Shown here: positions 5,671 to 11,524 of the stretch, piece after piece | Position numbering within the stretch: the first letter of the stretch is position 1 | Layout of the letters: each line of letters begins with the position of its first letter | NCBI GenBank assembly: GCA_018712885.1 | Contig: DVGE01000017.1 | Span: 1-11,524, forward strand | Direction of reading: 5' to 3' | DNA from: Candidatus Pullichristensenella stercoripullorum | Lineage (GTDB): Bacteria; Bacillota; Clostridia; Christensenellales; Aristaeellaceae | Length of the DNA stretch: 11,524 nucleotides | Translations under genes and position numbers: made by a program | The notes under the pieces: generated by a model | What the model was told of the DNA's origin: nothing | Database searches by the model: none | Seen by the model: only the letters and a program-made list of their open reading frames with translations

Positions 5671-6543
5671 ATGGAAGCCTTGGAGAACATCTGTGCCTGT
5701 CTGCCCGAGGAAATTTCCCGCGCTGTGCGGGAGCGCGCGGACAGCCTTACCGAACTGCGCCTGCGCCCCGGGGGAAGGCCGCAGCTCTGCTTTGCCGGCA
5801 GCGACGCGCTGCTCAAAGCCCCGCTCGCCCCGGCGGCGTTTCGAGAGGTGGCCGCGCGCATGCTCGAACACAGCCTCTACGCCTGGGAAGACGAACTCAA
5901 GCAGGGCTTTTTCACCCTTCCCGGCGGCTCGCGCGTGGGCGTGTGCGGCCGCTACGCGCTGGAGGATGGCCGCATCGGCGCGTTGACGTACATAAGCGCC
6001 CTCTGCGTGCGCGTATCGCGCGAGGTGCGCGGCGCGGGCAAGGGGCTGGCGGCGGCGATGCTCGAAAACGGCGGCCTCAAAAGCGCCCTGCTCATCTCCC
6101 GCCCCGGCATGGGGAAGACGACGCTCCTGCGCGACGCGGCGCGGCTTATCTCCAAGGCCGGCCATACGGTGGCTTTGGCCGACGAGCGCGGGGAGCTGGC
6201 CGCCTGCCGCGCCGGCGTGCCCACGCTGGATGTGGGCGAGCGCACGGACGTGATGGACATGTGCCCCAAGCGCCTCGCCATCGCCCACATGGTGCGCGCC
6301 CTCAGGCCGGACGTGGTGGTGACCGACGAAGTGGGCGACCGGGAGGACGCCGCCGCCGTGCTCGACGCCCGCCGCTGCGGCGCGGCGGTGCTGGCCAGCG
6401 CCCACGCCGCCAGCGTGCAGGAAGCCGCGCGCCGTCCTGCGCTTGCCGAGATGCTCTCCGTGGGGGCGTTCGACTTCGTGGCGCGCATCGAGGGCGGCCT
6501 TGGCCGCATCGCCTCGCTGGAGGCGTGGCGGGGGAGCGCGTGA
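5671..6543 (+). CDS. spoIIIAA: Stage III sporulation protein AA (ATPase)
   Basis: A 290-residue cytoplasmic ATPase related to type II/IV secretion ATPases, thought to power the SpoIIIA-SpoIIQ channel from the mother cell side. The N-terminal half has the family's SLTELRLRPGGRPQL (25-39) and GSRVGVCGRY (86-95). The nucleotide site follows: Walker A SRPGMGKTT (143-151; K149), then LADERGELAA (169-178), and Walker B VVVTDEVG (215-222; D219, E220). The first glycine of the usual GxxxxGKT is Ser143. Length is slightly less than the roughly 307 residues of the Bacillus protein. The ATG at 5671 has GGGAGG 6 nt upstream; a longer in-frame version from 5638 would begin inside the predicted promoter. 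It is the first gene of an eight-gene operon, and its stop overlaps the next start as GTGA. Confidence 0.96.
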   Translation: MEALENICACLPEEISRAVRERADSLTELRLRPGGRPQLCFAGSDALLKAPLAPAAFREVAARMLEHSLYAWEDELKQGFFTLPGGSRVGVCGRYALEDGRIGALTYISALCVRVSREVRGAGKGLAAAMLENGGLKSALLISRPGMGKTTLLRDAARLISKAGHTVALADERGELAACRAGVPTLDVGERTDVMDMCPKRLAIAHMVRALRPDVVVTDEVGDREDAAAVLDARRCGAAVLASAHAASVQEAARRPALAEMLSVGAFDFVARIEGGLGRIASLEAWRGSA

Positions 6544-7040
6544 GGACGCTGCTGGCGGCGCTGGCGGCGCTGGGCGCGGCGCTCCTGGGCCGCAGTCTCG
6601 CCGCCGCCTGCGCGCGGCGGGGGCGCGCTCTGCGGCAGGCGATGGACGAATTGCAGCGCGCGCGCGTCGATATGCTGGAACGCCGCCTGCCCCTGCACGC
6701 CGCCCTCGTCCGCAGCGGCATGGAGGCCCTGCGCCGCGTGGGGGAGAGCGTGGGCGCGGGAAAGAGCGCGGCGGAGGCGTGGCGGGCGCTTGTGCCAACG
6801 CTCACGCGGCGAGGCGCTTCGCTCGACTGCCTGACGGGGGAGGACATCTCCGCCCTCTCAGCCTTCTTTGACGGCCTGGGCGCGGGCACGCGCGCCGCGC
6901 AGGAGGCGCTGTTTCAAACCACGCTGCGCGAACTGGGCCGTCTGGAAGCGGAGGCAAGCAAAAACGGCGCGGAAAAGGGCAGGCTCTACGCCACGCTCGG
7001 CCTGCTCTGCGGGCTGATGCTGGCCGTCGCCTTTATCTGA
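6540..7040 (+). CDS. spoIIIAB: Stage III sporulation protein AB
   Basis: A 166-residue membrane protein distantly related to type II secretion F (GspF) proteins, a likely membrane partner of the SpoIIIAA ATPase. There is a hydrophobic N-terminal helix (about 3-19), a charged helical middle (for example MDELQRARVDMLERRLPLHA) and a final membrane helix RLYATLGLLCGLMLAVAFI at the C-terminus, the usual order for the family. Its length is close to that of Bacillus SpoIIIAB (about 170). The start is GTG at 6540, overlapping the spoIIIAA stop as GTGA, so translation is coupled. The same frame stays open far upstream, but that part is a shadow of spoIIIAA. The gap to spoIIIAC (34 nt) is the only sizeable one in the first half of the operon. 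Confidence 0.93.
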   Translation: MRTLLAALAALGAALLGRSLAAACARRGRALRQAMDELQRARVDMLERRLPLHAALVRSGMEALRRVGESVGAGKSAAEAWRALVPTLTRRGASLDCLTGEDISALSAFFDGLGAGTRAAQEALFQTTLRELGRLEAEASKNGAEKGRLYATLGLLCGLMLAVAFI

Positions 7041-7074
7041 GCGCCGGGAACATCCCAAGGCAGGAGGAACGCGC

Positions 7075-7272
7075 ATGGACATGGATTTCGTCTTTCGCAT
7101 CGCCGGCATCGGCATCCTCACCTCGGTCATCGGCATCGTGCTCACGCGCGCCGGGCGCGAGGACGTGGCCATGCTCACCACGCTCTCGGGGCTGGTGGTG
7201 GTGCTGCTCATGGTGGTCAACATGCTGGCGGGCTTTTTCGACAGCGTGCGCGCCGTGTTCCAGCTCTCCTGA
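7075..7272 (+). CDS. spoIIIAC: Stage III sporulation protein AC
   Basis: A 65-residue protein that is almost entirely two membrane helices (about 5-24 and 32-54) joined by a short polar turn, TRAGRED. This is the family size and shape. The sequence IAGIGILTSVIGIVL and the ending FDSVRAVFQL are typical of SpoIIIAC. It is one of the small integral-membrane subunits of the SpoIIIA channel needed for engulfed forespore growth and sigma-G activity. The ATG at 7075 has AGGAGG about 7 nt upstream; a second ATG two codons later at 7081 is less well placed. The stop TGA shares its last base with the ATG of spoIIIAD (TGATG). Confidence 0.95.
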   Translation: MDMDFVFRIAGIGILTSVIGIVLTRAGREDVAMLTTLSGLVVVLLMVVNMLAGFFDSVRAVFQLS

Positions 7273-7655
7273 TGGAGGCGGTGCGCATCGCGCTTCTGCT
7301 GGTGGCGGCGGCGCTGGCGTGCGCGGCCATGCGCGCGCAACGGCCGGAACTGGCTGCGGGCGTGGCGCTGGCTGCGGGCGCGGCGGCGCTCACCATGCTC
7401 CTGCCCGGCCTGCGCGAGGCGGCCTCGGCGCTTTCGCTCTTTGCCGACGCTTCGGGGCTGGACGGCGGCGCGGCGCTGATCCTGCGCGCCACGGGCGTGT
7501 CGCTGATCGCCGAATTTGCCGTGCATATCTGCGAGGACGCGGGCGAAAAGGCGCTGGCCAGCCGCGTGGAGCTGGCCGTGCGGGTGACGCTCTTTGCCAT
7601 GGCCGCGCCGCTTTTGACCGAGGTGGTGGCCGCCGTCACCGAGGCGCTGGCATGA
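7272..7655 (+). CDS. spoIIIAD: Stage III sporulation protein AD
   Basis: A 127-residue membrane protein, essentially the same length as other SpoIIIAD proteins. Hydrophobic segments lie at about 5-20, 28-46, 66-85 and 99-120. The conserved part GGAALILRATGVSLIAEFAVHICEDAGEKALASRVEL, with its buried Glu and the CEDAGE stretch, is characteristic of the family. It is an integral-membrane subunit of the SpoIIIA complex, related in shape to the adjacent SpoIIIAC. The start ATG overlaps the spoIIIAC stop (TGATG) and its own stop overlaps the spoIIIAE start (ATGA), so the three are translated as a coupled set. Confidence 0.95.
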   Translation: MEAVRIALLLVAAALACAAMRAQRPELAAGVALAAGAAALTMLLPGLREAASALSLFADASGLDGGAALILRATGVSLIAEFAVHICEDAGEKALASRVELAVRVTLFAMAAPLLTEVVAAVTEALA

Positions 7656-8758
7656 GGCGCGCGTTCTTCCTCCTCGCCGCGCTCCTGCTCGTCTGCCTGC
7701 CGGCGCGCGCGGAGGGAGATGTGCGCGCCGTCGTGGACGCGCTCGACCTGCAGGGCTTTGAGGAGACCGTGGGGGAGACGGGCATCGACGCGCGCGAGAT
7801 GCTCATCTCCATCGCCTCCGGAGAGGAGACATGGGAGCTTTCAGACGTGCTCGCCCGCCTGCGCGACGCTTTTTTTGAGGAATTCCGCCGCGCCGCCGCG
7901 CTGGTGGCCGCGCTGCTTGCCCCGGCGCTTTTCAGCGCCATCGCCCGCCAGCTGGCGGGGGAGGGCGGAGGCGCGGGGGCGGTCTCGCAGCTCTGCTGCC
8001 TCGCCTGCGCCGCGCAGCTCATCGCCTGGTTCATGCGCCTGACGGCGGAGGCGGAAGAACTCATCGCCGCCGTCGCCCGCCTTGCCGACGGCGCGTTCCC
8101 CGTGCTTGCCTCGCTTTTGTCGCTTGCCGGGGCCACGGCTTCGGCGGCGATGGTCACGCCCCTTTCGGCGCTGGCGGGCAACGCCTTTTCGCGCGTCCTG
8201 GCCGATGTGGGGCTGAAACTGTGCACCAGCGCCGCGGCGCTGGCGGCGGCGGGGCACCTCAGTCCGCGCCTGCGGCTGGACAGGCTCTTCCAGCTCCTCC
8301 GCTCCGTGGTCAACTGGGGGGCGGGCGTATTGATGACCGGCTTTCTCGGCCTCTCAGCGGTGCGCGCGCTTTTGAGCGCGGGCTACGATTCCGCCGCCGT
8401 GCGCACGGCCCGTTACGCGGTGGACAACCTGCTGCCCGTGGTCGGCGGCGAGGTGGCCAACACCATGGACGCGCTCGTCTCCAGCGTGCTGCTGGTCAAA
8501 AACGCCGCCGGCGCGACGGGGCTGCTCGCCCTGCTCCTCGCCTGCGCGCGGCCGCTGCTTTCATTGGTGGCGGCGCTGTTCGCCCTGCGGCTGGTCTCCG
8601 CGCTGCTGGAGCCGGTGGCGGAGGAGGGGCTGATCTCCCTCGCGGACAAATTTTCCCAGGTAGCGAGCATGCTGCTGGTGCTGTGCGTCTCCGCCGCGGT
8701 GATCCTCACGCTGCTGCTGGGCGGCACGCTCACCGCCGGGCAGGGCGTGGTAAGGTAG
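7652..8758 (+). CDS. spoIIIAE: Stage III sporulation protein AE
   Basis: A 368-residue polytopic membrane protein, a core subunit of the SpoIIIA channel in the mother-cell membrane. It begins with a signal-peptide-like segment, MRRAFFLLAALLLVCLPARA, with possible cleavage after ARA. A soluble stretch (about 22-80) follows, then roughly six or seven membrane segments. The family's most conserved block is present: VRTARYAVDNLLPVVGG followed by an SSVLLVKNAAG-type segment, and near the end ISLADKFSQVASMLLVL. It is somewhat shorter than Bacillus SpoIIIAE (about 400). The start ATG at 7652 overlaps the spoIIIAD stop as ATGA; upstream continuation of the frame is a shadow of spoIIIAD. Confidence 0.96.
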   Translation: MRRAFFLLAALLLVCLPARAEGDVRAVVDALDLQGFEETVGETGIDAREMLISIASGEETWELSDVLARLRDAFFEEFRRAAALVAALLAPALFSAIARQLAGEGGGAGAVSQLCCLACAAQLIAWFMRLTAEAEELIAAVARLADGAFPVLASLLSLAGATASAAMVTPLSALAGNAFSRVLADVGLKLCTSAAALAAAGHLSPRLRLDRLFQLLRSVVNWGAGVLMTGFLGLSAVRALLSAGYDSAAVRTARYAVDNLLPVVGGEVANTMDALVSSVLLVKNAAGATGLLALLLACARPLLSLVAALFALRLVSALLEPVAEEGLISLADKFSQVASMLLVLCVSAAVILTLLLGGTLTAGQGVVR

Positions 8759-8769
8759 GGGGATGACGA

Positions 8770-8940
8770 ATGACGCTACTTACGCAGATGGCGGCGCAGC
8801 TCACGGCGCTGTGCGCCCTTTCCGCGGCGGTGGAGCTGCTGCTTGGCGAGGGGGCGAAAAAACGCGGCGCGCGCTTTCTTCTCGGTCTGATGGCGCTTAA
8901 CGTCATCGTCCACGCGGCGGGGCCGCTGTTAACACGATGA
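8770..8940 (+). CDS. spoIIIAF: Very short SpoIIIAF-like protein (two membrane helices)
   Basis: A 56-residue ORF fills the exact position of spoIIIAF between spoIIIAE and spoIIIAG. It starts MTLLTQMAAQLTALCALSAA, then ELLLGEGAKKRGARFLLGL, and ends GPLLTR. This matches the first part of SpoIIIAF: helix 1, a short Glu/Gly/Lys loop, and helix 2 ending in a proline. The roughly 140-residue intermembrane domain of Bacillus SpoIIIAF (about 206 residues in all) is missing. The ATG at 8770 has AGGGGG 7 nt upstream, and the stop overlaps the spoIIIAG start as ATGA, so it is positioned to be translated. An ATG at 8763 is in another frame. That this is a functional short form is inference; it could also be a decayed gene whose downstream part was lost. 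Confidence 0.78.
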   Translation: MTLLTQMAAQLTALCALSAAVELLLGEGAKKRGARFLLGLMALNVIVHAAGPLLTR

Positions 8941-9413
8941 GCGCGTGGCATGGCCTGCGGGAAAGGCTGCGCGGCGCGCGGGGCCTGGAATGGCTGCTGC
9001 TGCTCGTGGCCGTGTGCGTGGCGGCGCTGGCGCTCACGCGCGGCGGCGGAGACACCGCGGCGCAGCCCACGGAACTGGAGGCGCGCCTGGAGCGCGTGCT
9101 CTCGGCGGTGGAAGGCGCGGGCGAGGTGCGCGCCATGGTCGCGGAGGAAGGCGGGACGGTCGCCGGCGTGGTCATCGTCGCCGCCGGCGCGGAGGACGTG
9201 GGCGTGCGCCTCTCGCTGATGCAGGCGGCGCGCGCCCTGCTGGGGGTAGAGCTCGACCAGATCGAAGTCATTCAGATGCGGAGGGATGCGCGTGCGCGGA
9301 CGGTGGTTTTTGACGGCCTGTATCTTTGTGCTGCTCGCGGCGGCGACGGCGCTGCTTTGCTCCAAACTGCCCGGACGGCCGGAGGCGGCGCCGGCGTCGG
9401 GCGCGCCCGCTGA
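8937..9413 (+). CDS. spoIIIAG: Stage III sporulation protein AG with a C-terminal overrun
   Basis: A 158-residue membrane-anchored protein of the channel. Members form a large ring in the intermembrane space through a ring-building fold like that of type III secretion rings. One helix (about 18-34) follows a basic N-terminus. The ring domain then includes ELEARLERVLSAVEGAGEVRAMV and the conserved GVVIVAAGAEDVGVRLSLMQ (77-96), ending at LLGVELDQIEVIQM (101-114). Family members normally stop within a few residues of this point. Here the frame stays open for about 44 more residues (a Gly/Ala/Arg-rich tail) and overlaps spoIIIAH by 122 nt. The segment between membrane helix and ring domain is short. 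The ATG at 8937 overlaps the spoIIIAF stop. The identity is firm; the tail is odd. Confidence 0.92.
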   Translation: MSAWHGLRERLRGARGLEWLLLLVAVCVAALALTRGGGDTAAQPTELEARLERVLSAVEGAGEVRAMVAEEGGTVAGVVIVAAGAEDVGVRLSLMQAARALLGVELDQIEVIQMRRDARARTVVFDGLYLCAARGGDGAALLQTARTAGGGAGVGRAR

Positions 9414-9792
9414 AACGCCGGCGCCCTCCGCCGCGCCGGAGACGGGCGATCCGCTTGAAGACTTTCGCCTCGAGCGGGAACAGCTGCGCAGCATGCAGAC
9501 GGCGCAGCTGAACGACATCATCCACGACGGCGAGACGGATCAGCAGACCCGCGCCCTCGCCCAGCGCACGCTTCTTGACCTCATGGCCTGGGCCGAGCAG
9601 GAGACGACCATCGAAGGCGTTTTGCGCGCCCGCGGCTACGCCGACTGCGCAGTCACCATCCACGAGGACACGGCCAACGTCCTCGTGCGCGCCGAAGCCC
9701 TCACCCGGCAGGAAACGGCGGTCATCCTCGAACTGGTTTTGCGGGAAACGGACGTTGACAGCGGCAATGTCAAGATCATTCCAATAAATTAA
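9292..9792 (+). CDS. spoIIIAH: Stage III sporulation protein AH
   Basis: A 166-residue membrane protein whose extracellular domain meets forespore SpoIIQ across the intermembrane space, tying the two halves of the channel together. There is one N-terminal membrane helix (about 5-23), a Pro/Ala/Ser-rich linker (27-53), then the ring-building (YscJ-like) domain. The domain starts EDFRLEREQLRSMQTAQLNDI, continues with WAEQETTIEGVLRARGYADCAVTI, and ends SGNVKIIPIN; all are recognisable SpoIIIAH sequence. The start is chosen as GTG 9292, 7 nt after GGAGG. An ATG at 9286 directly abuts the Shine-Dalgarno and is unlikely. The first 40 or so codons overlap the end of spoIIIAG in another frame. It is the last gene of the operon; no clear terminator follows, only a weak GCAAA/TTTGC hairpin near 9794-9806. 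Confidence 0.95.
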   Translation: MRGRWFLTACIFVLLAAATALLCSKLPGRPEAAPASGAPAETPAPSAAPETGDPLEDFRLEREQLRSMQTAQLNDIIHDGETDQQTRALAQRTLLDLMAWAEQETTIEGVLRARGYADCAVTIHEDTANVLVRAEALTRQETAVILELVLRETDVDSGNVKIIPIN

Positions 9793-9802
9793 AGCAAATC
9801 AT

Positions 9803-9831
9803 TTGCCAGCCGCGCTTTTTTCTGCTATAAT
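9803..9831 (+). promoter_or_regulatory. Strong sigma-A promoter of asp23-amaP
   Basis: TTGCCA (9803-9808), a 17-bp spacer and TATAAT (9826-9831), with TGC just before the -10 (extended -10), make one of the best vegetative promoters in the window. It begins 10 nt after the spoIIIAH stop and gives a leader of about 20 nt to the asp23 start. It separates vegetative expression of asp23 from the mother-cell-specific spoIIIA genes. Confidence 0.88.
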
Positions 9832-9857
9832 GGTGAGAGATAAAGGAGGTCTGCGAT

Positions 9858-10583
9858 ATGAGCGACAATTATCCGTCGGACGTCAAGCTCGACGAGAACC
9901 CGGACGGCAGCGTATCCTTTGCCACCGGCGTGGTCGAGACCATCGCGGGTCTGGCGGCGCAGGAAGTCGAAGGCGTGGCGAGCATGGCCAGCGTTTCGAC
10001 CGGCCTGGCCGATATGTTCACCCGCAAATCCACCCGCAACCTCACCAAGGGCGTGCGCGTGGACATCAACGGCGGCACGGTGGCCGTGGACGTCACCATC
10101 GTCGTCGAATACGGTTCCCCCATCCCGGATGTGGCCAAGAGCATCCAGGAGAACGTCAAGAAGGCCATCGAAACGATGAGCGGGCTGGACGTGCGCAATG
10201 TGGACGTACACGTGCAGGCCGTGAGCTTCGAGCGCGAGAACCGCGCCGCGCAGGAACTGAAGGAGCATCAGCAGAAATTGCTGGAAAACAGCATGCGCGA
10301 GCAGGAGGCGCAGGAAGCCGCCTCTGCGCCCGAGGCTGCCGCTGCCGCCGCGGAGCAAGCCGCGCCGGAAGCGGACGGCCTCGACGAGGAGCTCGATTTG
10401 GACGACGAAGACGACCTCGACGACATCCCCGAGGAGGAGATCGTCGAAGCGGACGAGGACGAGGACGACGACGTGGATGAGGCGGACGACATGGAGCCCA
10501 TCGACCCCGCCGACCTCAGCGACCTGCCCGGCGAGAGCGCGGGCGAAGCAACAGAAGAAAGCGACGAAGAGCGCCCGCTGTGA
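9858..10583 (+). CDS. asp23: Asp23/Gls24-family envelope stress protein with acidic tail
   Basis: A 241-residue Asp23/Gls24 protein; family members are abundant, form filaments or patches at the membrane and are linked to envelope and alkaline stress. The domain (about 16-125) has the normal order: GSVSFATGVVETIAGLAAQEVEGV, then STRNLTKGVRVDI, VAVDVTIVVEYGSPIPDVAKSI, and LDVRNVDVHVQAV. A charged helix with Gln and Glu (about 126-155) and an Ala-rich stretch follow, then a tail from about 173 made largely of Asp and Glu, far longer than in typical Asp23. The start ATG has AAAGGAGG 8 nt upstream. It is followed by amaP, whose product anchors Asp23 to the membrane in Staphylococcus aureus. Location directly after spoIIIAH is common in clostridia. 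Confidence 0.93.
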   Translation: MSDNYPSDVKLDENPDGSVSFATGVVETIAGLAAQEVEGVASMASVSTGLADMFTRKSTRNLTKGVRVDINGGTVAVDVTIVVEYGSPIPDVAKSIQENVKKAIETMSGLDVRNVDVHVQAVSFERENRAAQELKEHQQKLLENSMREQEAQEAASAPEAAAAAAEQAAPEADGLDEELDLDDEDDLDDIPEEEIVEADEDEDDDVDEADDMEPIDPADLSDLPGESAGEATEESDEERPL

Positions 10584-10660
10584 CATTGCGCAGGCAAGGC
10601 CCCGGCTGTCTGCCTGGGGAGGCGAGCCCCGACCGGCGCGGCCGGTGGAAAGGAGGCCCC
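10584..10660 (+). other. Structured gap between asp23 and amaP
   Basis: These 77 bases contain no gene that I can support. Short inverted repeats are present: CAGGCA with TGCCTG (about 10591-10614), GGGG with CCCC nearby, and ACCGGC-GCG-GCCGGT just before the amaP ribosome binding site AGGAGG. None is followed by a T-run, so they are not terminators. They could tune the relative amounts of Asp23 and AmaP by processing or by limiting ribosome access (inference). Confidence 0.5.
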
Positions 10661-11524
10661 ATGAAGACGAGTTTTTGGGATAAAGTGCTGATGTTTCTCT
10701 ACGTACTGATCGCGCTGGCCTTCAGCGTCTGCATGGCGCTGCGCGCCTTTGGGGTCGATCTGCTGGGCGCCATGTTCGCCGGCCTTGAACATGCCGCGGG
10801 GCGCTTTCTCGCCGTGATCATCGGCCTGGGGCTGACGGCCATCGTCGTGCTTTTGAGCGCCTATATGCTGATGATGATCTTCGGCAAGGGCAAAAAGCGC
10901 GTGCCGGCCTCCTTCGTCGCCGTGGATTCAGAGGATGGCTCGCAGGTGCACATGTCCCTCACGGCGCTTGCGCAGCTGGCGCGGCAGGCGATCGGCCGCG
11001 TGCCGGACGTCAGGGAGATGAAGATCGGCGTCACCAACGAGGGCGACGCGGTGGACGTCACCGTCGATCTCACCCTCAAGGCCAGCGCCCACGTGCCCAC
11101 CGTCACCAGGAACATGCAAAAGGCCATCCGCAACAGTCTGGAGACCAACGGCGGCGTGTCCGTGCGCGACGTGCAGATCGTCGTCAGCTCTCTCGCCGGC
11201 GCGGATGTGAAGCCTGAGTGGAAGAAGCCGCGCTGGAAGGGCGGCCGCAAGGGAAAGGAAGAGAGCGTCGAGGCCATCGCCGCGCAGGAAGCCGCGGAGC
11301 CGTTGGCCGAAGTCCCCGCGAGCGCCGGCGCCGATGTGCACGACGCGAGCGCGGAAGCGCCGGAAGCGTCTAAGGAAGAGGCGCCGGGCGAGGACGAGTG
11401 GACGGGCAGCTTTGCCCCGCTGGAGGACGGTTCGGAGGCGTTTTCGCTGGATGAGGACGAGCCCGAGGCCGGGGAAAACGAAAACGGCGCTTTCATCTAC
11501 GCTGACGACGATGACGACGACGAT
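10661..11524 (+). CDS. amaP: AmaP-like membrane anchor of Asp23 (runs off the right edge)
   Basis: An open frame of 288 codons with no stop before the window ends. Two membrane helices (about 9-36 and 45-74) are separated by a short loop and followed by a basic turn GKGKKR. A domain with an Asp23-like pattern comes next (about 84-178): DGSQVHMSLTALAQLARQAI, then EGDAVDVTVDLTLKASAHVPTV, and VRDVQIVVSSL. This is the arrangement of AmaP, which holds Asp23 at the membrane. After residue 190 comes a basic patch (KPEWKKPRWKGGRKGK), then a long acidic Glu/Ala/Asp tail that ends the window in a run of Asp codons. The start ATG at 10661 has AAAGGAGG only 4 nt upstream. Gene order with asp23 supports the call. 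Confidence 0.85.
   Translation, partial: MKTSFWDKVLMFLYVLIALAFSVCMALRAFGVDLLGAMFAGLEHAAGRFLAVIIGLGLTAIVVLLSAYMLMMIFGKGKKRVPASFVAVDSEDGSQVHMSLTALAQLARQAIGRVPDVREMKIGVTNEGDAVDVTVDLTLKASAHVPTVTRNMQKAIRNSLETNGGVSVRDVQIVVSSLAGADVKPEWKKPRWKGGRKGKEESVEAIAAQEAAEPLAEVPASAGADVHDASAEAPEASKEEAPGEDEWTGSFAPLEDGSEAFSLDEDEPEAGENENGAFIYADDDDDDD

Noticed and set aside
4911..5861. Upstream extension of the branching enzyme frame (about 317 extra codons)
   Set aside because: It runs antisense through the ECF gene, the terminator and the start of spoIIIAA. The ATG at 4910 has a good Shine-Dalgarno and a promoter in front.
5598..6539. Upstream extension of spoIIIAB
   Set aside because: Arg-rich shadow of spoIIIAA; the GTGA junction at 6540 gives the normal family length.
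8730..9521. Minus-strand 263-codon open frame over spoIIIAF to spoIIIAH
   Set aside because: Ser/Ala/Arg-rich reverse shadow with no motif; the plus-strand genes fit conserved families.
11500..11524. GAC/GAT repeat at the right edge as a DNA repeat element
   Set aside because: It is in frame with amaP and codes for the Asp run of the acidic tail.
1..11524. CRISPR array, insertion sequence, prophage, tRNA or toxin-antitoxin module
   Set aside because: I found no regular direct repeats, transposase or integrase motifs, or tRNA-like cloverleaf; nearly all DNA is accounted for by core and sporulation genes.

Overview
This window comes from a GC-rich, endospore-forming member of the Firmicutes, most likely a clostridial lineage. 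The evidence is a complete spoIIIA sporulation operon, an Asp23/AmaP pair, an RNase J gene, purine-rich AAAGGAGG-type ribosome binding sites and sigma-A promoters with TATAAT -10 boxes. Coding GC is high by eye, with GCG, GGC, CTG and GCC codons dominating. I cannot name the species.

Left part (1-4910), all on the minus strand. Reading in the direction of transcription from 4910 down: a eukaryote-type glycogen branching enzyme (GH13_8 style); an SPFH/prohibitin membrane protein with its own sigma-A-like promoter; a two-gene unit of an RseC/MucC-family membrane protein translationally coupled to thioredoxin (trxA); a good intrinsic terminator; and the N-terminal half of RNase J, which leaves the window at base 1. 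RNase J appears to start at a CTG codon behind a perfect Shine-Dalgarno sequence.

Middle (4911-5622). A divergent promoter region separates the branching enzyme from a plus-strand gene for an ECF-transporter S component, FolT-like in shape. That gene has a textbook sigma-A promoter and ends at a strong intrinsic terminator.

Right part (5624-11524), all on the plus strand. A predicted sigma-E promoter precedes spoIIIAA-AB-AC-AD-AE-AF-AG-AH, which is tightly packed with GTGA, TGATG and ATGA junctions. The products form the mother-cell side of the SpoIIIA-SpoIIQ channel between mother cell and forespore. Two things are odd: spoIIIAF is reduced to a 56-residue two-helix protein, and spoIIIAG runs 122 nt into spoIIIAH in another frame. 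Right after the operon, a vegetative extended -10 promoter drives asp23 and amaP, both with very acidic tails; amaP leaves the window at its right edge.

I found no mobile element, CRISPR array, tRNA or rRNA. The content is mostly core and sporulation genes. The most interesting signals are regulatory or architectural: the CTG start, a 12-bp inverted repeat that could hide the SPFH ribosome binding site in read-through mRNA, the minimal spoIIIAF, and the AG/AH overlap.
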